Shown one piece after another: positions 3,955-5,265 of a DNA stretch of 5,265 nt (its first letter is position 1; each line of letters opens with the position of its first letter). The notes under the pieces are model-generated. The model worked only from the letters and a program-made list of their open reading frames with translations. It ran no database searches and was not told the DNA's origin. The stretch lies in the NCBI GenBank assembly GCA_009930155.1, contig RZYX01000113.1, positions 1 through 5,265 on the forward strand, given 5' to 3'. The stretch comes from Clostridia bacterium (GTDB lineage Bacteria > Bacillota_A > Clostridia > Oscillospirales > Acutalibacteraceae). Both the position numbers and the translations under genes were made by a program.

Positions 3955-4197
3955 TGTAAATTAACAAATTAATGTTAAAAAAAACTGGGTATTTTAACGG
4001 TTTTTAGGCAAAATATTAGTATAAATAGGCGTGTTTTAAGCTCCATATTTGAGTCCAAATTATTTAGTAGGCTTATGTACTAGAATGAAAAAATAATCCG
4101 AATATGAAGCCCGAAACAACCCGAGGACTACCTTTCTATCTGAGTTATTTAATGGATATAAATTTTTGCGAGATTTGGTGCTAAATGCTAAGGTTGA
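3955..4197. other. Non-coding stretch with no convincing gene
   Basis: Only short frames are seen. The + strand holds an 11-codon ORF (MLKKTGYFNGF, 3972-4007) and a 26-codon ORF starting MKPETTRGLPFYLSY (4104-4184). Neither has a TTATG context or a promoter that I can identify. A small inverted repeat TTAACA/TGTTAA lies at 3961-3978. CCGAA-type words recur at 4098-4131 (CCGAA, CCCGAAA, CCCGAGG). No tRNA cloverleaf is visible. Confidence 0.5.
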
Positions 4198-4255
4198 CAA
4201 GTTTTCTGCGTTCGCTAACTTTCGATCAAGTTTTCTGCGTTCGCTAACTTTCGAT
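4198..4255. repeat. 29-bp tandem repeat, two exact copies plus degenerate extensions
   Basis: Units at 4198-4226 and 4227-4255 are identical, each starting CAAGTTTTCTGCG and ending CTAACTTTCGAT. A third start, CAAGTTTCTTGG (4256-4267), diverges, and a fourth, CAAGTTTTCTG, follows at 4269-4279. The junction CTTGGCCAAG (4263-4272) is a perfect 10-bp palindrome. The repeat shares its core with the 23-bp array at 265-327. It lies in the long non-coding region and is a candidate iteron or protein-binding array. Confidence 0.9.
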
Positions 4256-4278
4256 CAAGTTTCTTGGCCAAGTTTTCT

Positions 4279-4304
4279 GTTAGCGCGGGTTAGTGTGGGT
4301 TAAC
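4279..4304. repeat. 10-bp G-rich repeats GTTAG(C/T)G(C/T)GG
   Basis: GTTAGCGCGG (4279-4288), GTTAGTGTGG (4289-4298) and a truncated GTTAAC (4299-4304) follow the 29-bp array without a gap. GTTAGC also echoes the GCTAAC word inside the 29-bp units. It could extend the same binding array. Confidence 0.6.
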
Positions 4305-4358
4305 ATATTCAAGCTTTCTATTGCACATTTCCCTCGTTATACGCAAATATACGCTAGT

Positions 4359-4383
4359 ATCGGACCTTATAACAAGGCCCGAT
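4359..4383 (-). terminator. Possible terminator or 3' hairpin after the 74-aa gene
   Basis: ATCGGACCTT and AAGGCCCGAT form a 10-bp stem around the loop ATAAC. The one A-C mismatch on the + strand is a G-U wobble in minus-sense RNA, so the stem is complete in the transcript of the gene at 4411-4635, whose stop lies 27 bases upstream. No U tract follows (the RNA continues ACTAGCG), so it is a weak terminator or a 3'-end stabiliser rather than a canonical one. Confidence 0.5.
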
Positions 4384-4410
4384 TTAGTCTTTGCTCACAA
4401 TTCTATTTGC

Positions 4411-4635
4411 TTATTTTAGTCTTCTAACGCCATCTTTGAAGCATATATTAGATCTTTTTAGCGATACTTCGCGAGCATTAGGTTCTACTTGCAAATGATA
4501 GCGAATAATTCCAATTTTGTCCATAAGTTTGCATACCTCAGCGTATGTTAGCAGTTGGCCTTCTTTTAGCCTAATTTCCGCAAAGTTTAGCGATTGTAAG
4601 GTTAAATCGCTAGTAAGTTCTAAATAATCTGTCAT
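4411..4635 (-). CDS. Hypothetical protein, 74 aa
   Basis: A complete ORF, unrecognised. The N-terminal third is acidic with regular leucines (YLELTSDLTLQSLNFAEIRL, residues 4-23). A helix follows (LTYAEVCKLMDKIG, 29-42), then a strand (IIRYHLQVE, 43-51) and a basic C terminus (SLKRSNICFKDGVRRLK). Two cysteines (C35, C65) are too few for a metal site. The ATG has the ACATTATG context. A 15-bp direct repeat (4635-4649 and 4673-4687) duplicates its start context 38 bp upstream, and an AAGAAACTT motif sits between the copies. It is the last gene before the long non-coding region and is followed by the hairpin at 4359-4383. Confidence 0.85.
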   Translation of the reverse strand: MTDYLELTSDLTLQSLNFAEIRLKEGQLLTYAEVCKLMDKIGIIRYHLQVEPNAREVSLKRSNICFKDGVRRLK

Positions 4636-4687
4636 AATGTTAAATTTTGTTTAAGTTTCTTGTTAGCTTAATTAATGTTAAATTTTG
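4635..4687 (-). repeat. 15-bp direct repeat upstream of the 74-aa gene
   Basis: TAATGTTAAATTTTG occurs at 4635-4649 and again at 4673-4687, a 38-bp period. The left copy includes the last base of the ATG of the 74-aa gene, so the gene's leader is duplicated. Between the copies lies AAGTTTCTTG (4653-4662). It could be a duplicated regulator site or a remnant of a local duplication. Confidence 0.7.
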
Positions 4688-4694
4688 CGTTAGT

Positions 4695-4841
4695 TTAGCA
4701 AATTTCCTCGGTAAGGCAAAGTTCTGCAAAGAATTGCAAGTCTTCGCTAATTTCAGTACAGTTTAGCAAATTTTCACAACTACCAGTTTCAATGTTAGGA
4801 AGTGTGAAAGAATCCAATAATTCGTTAATAAAGTCTTCCAT
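4695..4841 (-). CDS. Acidic, cysteine-containing miniprotein, 48 aa
   Basis: An ORF between the 88-aa and 74-aa genes, checked codon by codon: ATG at 4841, TAA at 4695. It begins MEDFINELLDSFTLPN, carries a GSCENLLNC segment (20-28) and ends FFAELCLTEEIC. It is strongly acidic, with few basic residues, and holds four cysteines (22, 28, 42 and 48) without a recognised zinc-knuckle spacing. The start context ACTTATG agrees with the window's pattern, and it fills an otherwise empty gap in a compact minus-strand block. Acidic miniproteins in phage accessory regions are often inhibitors or nucleic-acid mimics, but nothing here proves that. It is preceded by the 15-bp-arm hairpin at 4861-4898. Confidence 0.7.
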   Translation of the reverse strand: MEDFINELLDSFTLPNIETGSCENLLNCTEISEDLQFFAELCLTEEIC

Positions 4842-4860
4842 AAGTTAAAAATGTTAATAT

Positions 4861-4898
4861 CCTTGCATTTATTAACATTAATATTAATAAATGCAAGG
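4861..4898 (-). other. Perfect 15-bp-arm hairpin between two genes
   Basis: CCTTGCATTTATTAA (4861-4875) and TTAATAAATGCAAGG (4884-4898) are exact complements around an 8-nt loop. The inner ATTAATATTAAT (4877-4888) is itself palindromic. Direct repeats of AAATGTTAATA flank it at 4849-4859 and 4899-4909. It lies between the stop at 4912 and the ATG at 4841. The bases after it in minus-sense RNA (ATATTAACATTTTTAA) are U-rich but not a clean tract. It may act as a terminator or attenuator, an RNase-protecting stem, or a translation control for the 48-aa gene. Confidence 0.8.
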
Positions 4899-4911
4899 AA
4901 ATGTTAATAAG

Positions 4912-5178
4912 TTACTTTTGCAAAGTTTTGTAATATGCGTTAAAAAATTCAAAAATGGTATTTGGATCTTTTTCACAATAATCGTTAATTAATGTTAAAA
5001 GCCAATTATATACATTAAATGTTAAATCTTCAAAAGATTCGCTAAAAGGATAACCTTTGCATTCGTTAACGTCTTCTAGTTCTTTTTCGTTATTCGTCCA
5101 AAAATTTGTTAATCTTTGCATTTTTTCGCTTAATTCGCGAACTTCGTTAATAAATTCTAAATTCACATTTGTTTTCAT
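4912..5178 (-). CDS. Helical hypothetical protein, 88 aa
   Basis: A complete ORF, unrecognised. The first half is a charged helix (residues 6-35, LEFINEVRELSEKMQRLTNF then WTNNEKELE). The second half is hydrophobic and aromatic (LTFNVYNWLLTLINDY, 52-67) but broken by Asn and Asp, so it is more likely an amphipathic helix than a membrane segment. The C terminus is FEFFNAYYKTLQK. Two cysteines are present (C40, C68). The ATG is in the AAATTATG context. No promoter of the TATCTTTA type is seen in the AT-rich 86 bp upstream, so it may be served by a promoter beyond the right edge. Codon choice is markedly richer in GTTAA/TTAAC words than in the genes on the left. Confidence 0.88.
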   Translation of the reverse strand: MKTNVNLEFINEVRELSEKMQRLTNFWTNNEKELEDVNECKGYPFSESFEDLTFNVYNWLLTLINDYCEKDPNTIFEFFNAYYKTLQK

Positions 5179-5265
5179 AATTTTTACTTTTTTAAGTTAA
5201 TTTTAGTTAATTGTTAATTATTTACTTTTTATTTATATATAAATATTTTTATAGTCATCACAGTG
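5179..5265. other. AT-rich right edge, no gene resolved
   Basis: On the minus strand, two frames are open from the edge to stops at 5233 and 5229, so the C terminus of an upstream gene may be present (ending DDYKNIYI or TIKIFIYK). Eleven codons are too few to choose. The rest is A/T-rich leader sequence of the 88-aa gene with repeated GTTAAT words. Confidence 0.35.

Noticed and set aside
4040..4140. tRNA or other structured RNA gene
   Set aside because: I looked for an acceptor stem, a TTCGA loop and a cloverleaf on both strands and could not build one.
4104..4184. 26-codon + strand ORF beginning MKPETTRGLPFYLSY
   Set aside because: Isolated, against the direction of all other genes, with no promoter or homology recognised. 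Kept only as a note in the non-coding region.
4198..4255. CRISPR array
   Set aside because: The repeats are directly adjacent with no unique spacers and no cas genes nearby. The same holds for 265-327.
5229..5258. A nine-codon minus-strand ORF MTIKIFIYK resembling the repeat mini-ORFs
   Set aside because: Length and KIFI match the mini-ORF peptides, but the flanks share no repeat sequence, the ATG lacks the TTATG context, and AT-rich sequence makes the match likely by chance.

Overview
The window looks like an accessory part of a tailed-phage genome (or a closely related mobile element) with a host in the Bacteroidota. Three things point that way. Every convincing gene lies on the minus strand as a short, tightly packed, unrecognised ORF. 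Start codons sit in an A-rich context ending in TTATG, with no Shine-Dalgarno sequence. Three promoter-like repeats match the Bacteroidota sigma pattern (a TTTG-like box, 19 nt, then a TAnnTTTG-like box, here TATCTTTA). From memory, the 306-aa protein and the YVVLE..NAGAYAT paralogues resemble hypothetical proteins of crAss-like phages. No terminase, capsid, portal, polymerase or integrase is visible, so this assignment is an inference.

Layout, in the direction of transcription (right to left). (1) 5265-4411: an AT-rich block with three small genes (88, 48 and 74 aa), a 15-bp-arm hairpin, and a high density of the word AATGTTAA. (2) 4410-3622: about 790 bp without a convincing gene. It holds a 10-bp hairpin, a 29-bp tandem repeat, 10-bp G-rich repeats, a + sense hairpin, a nested inverted repeat, two copies of the promoter-like repeat and a palindromic operator-like site. 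(3) 3621-2701: the 306-aa gene, the largest here, with a leader of about 90 nt containing a hairpin and a strong intrinsic terminator just after its stop. (4) 2700-2542: a third copy of the promoter-like repeat, placed to start a new operon. (5) 2541-1: a polycistronic operon of small genes with 4-nt overlaps or gaps of a few bases. It includes a divergent paralogue pair (2272-2541 and 1438-1668), a 35-aa single-pass membrane protein, and a partial gene running off the left edge. A 23-bp tandem repeat sits just upstream of the 67-aa gene.

How the parts may work together: the repeats at 2561-2619, 3713-3771 and 3855-3913 probably place the 306-aa gene and the downstream operon under one shared regulatory regime. 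The terminator at 2660-2693 would insulate the two units. The motif AGTTTCTTG (CAAGAAACT on the coding strand) recurs seven times in one orientation, in both tandem arrays, next to gene starts and inside the 306-aa gene. No protein here can be given a biochemical function from sequence alone. The most interesting features are the 59-bp repeat family, which also encodes a 9-codon mini-ORF in all three copies, and the structured intergenic region.
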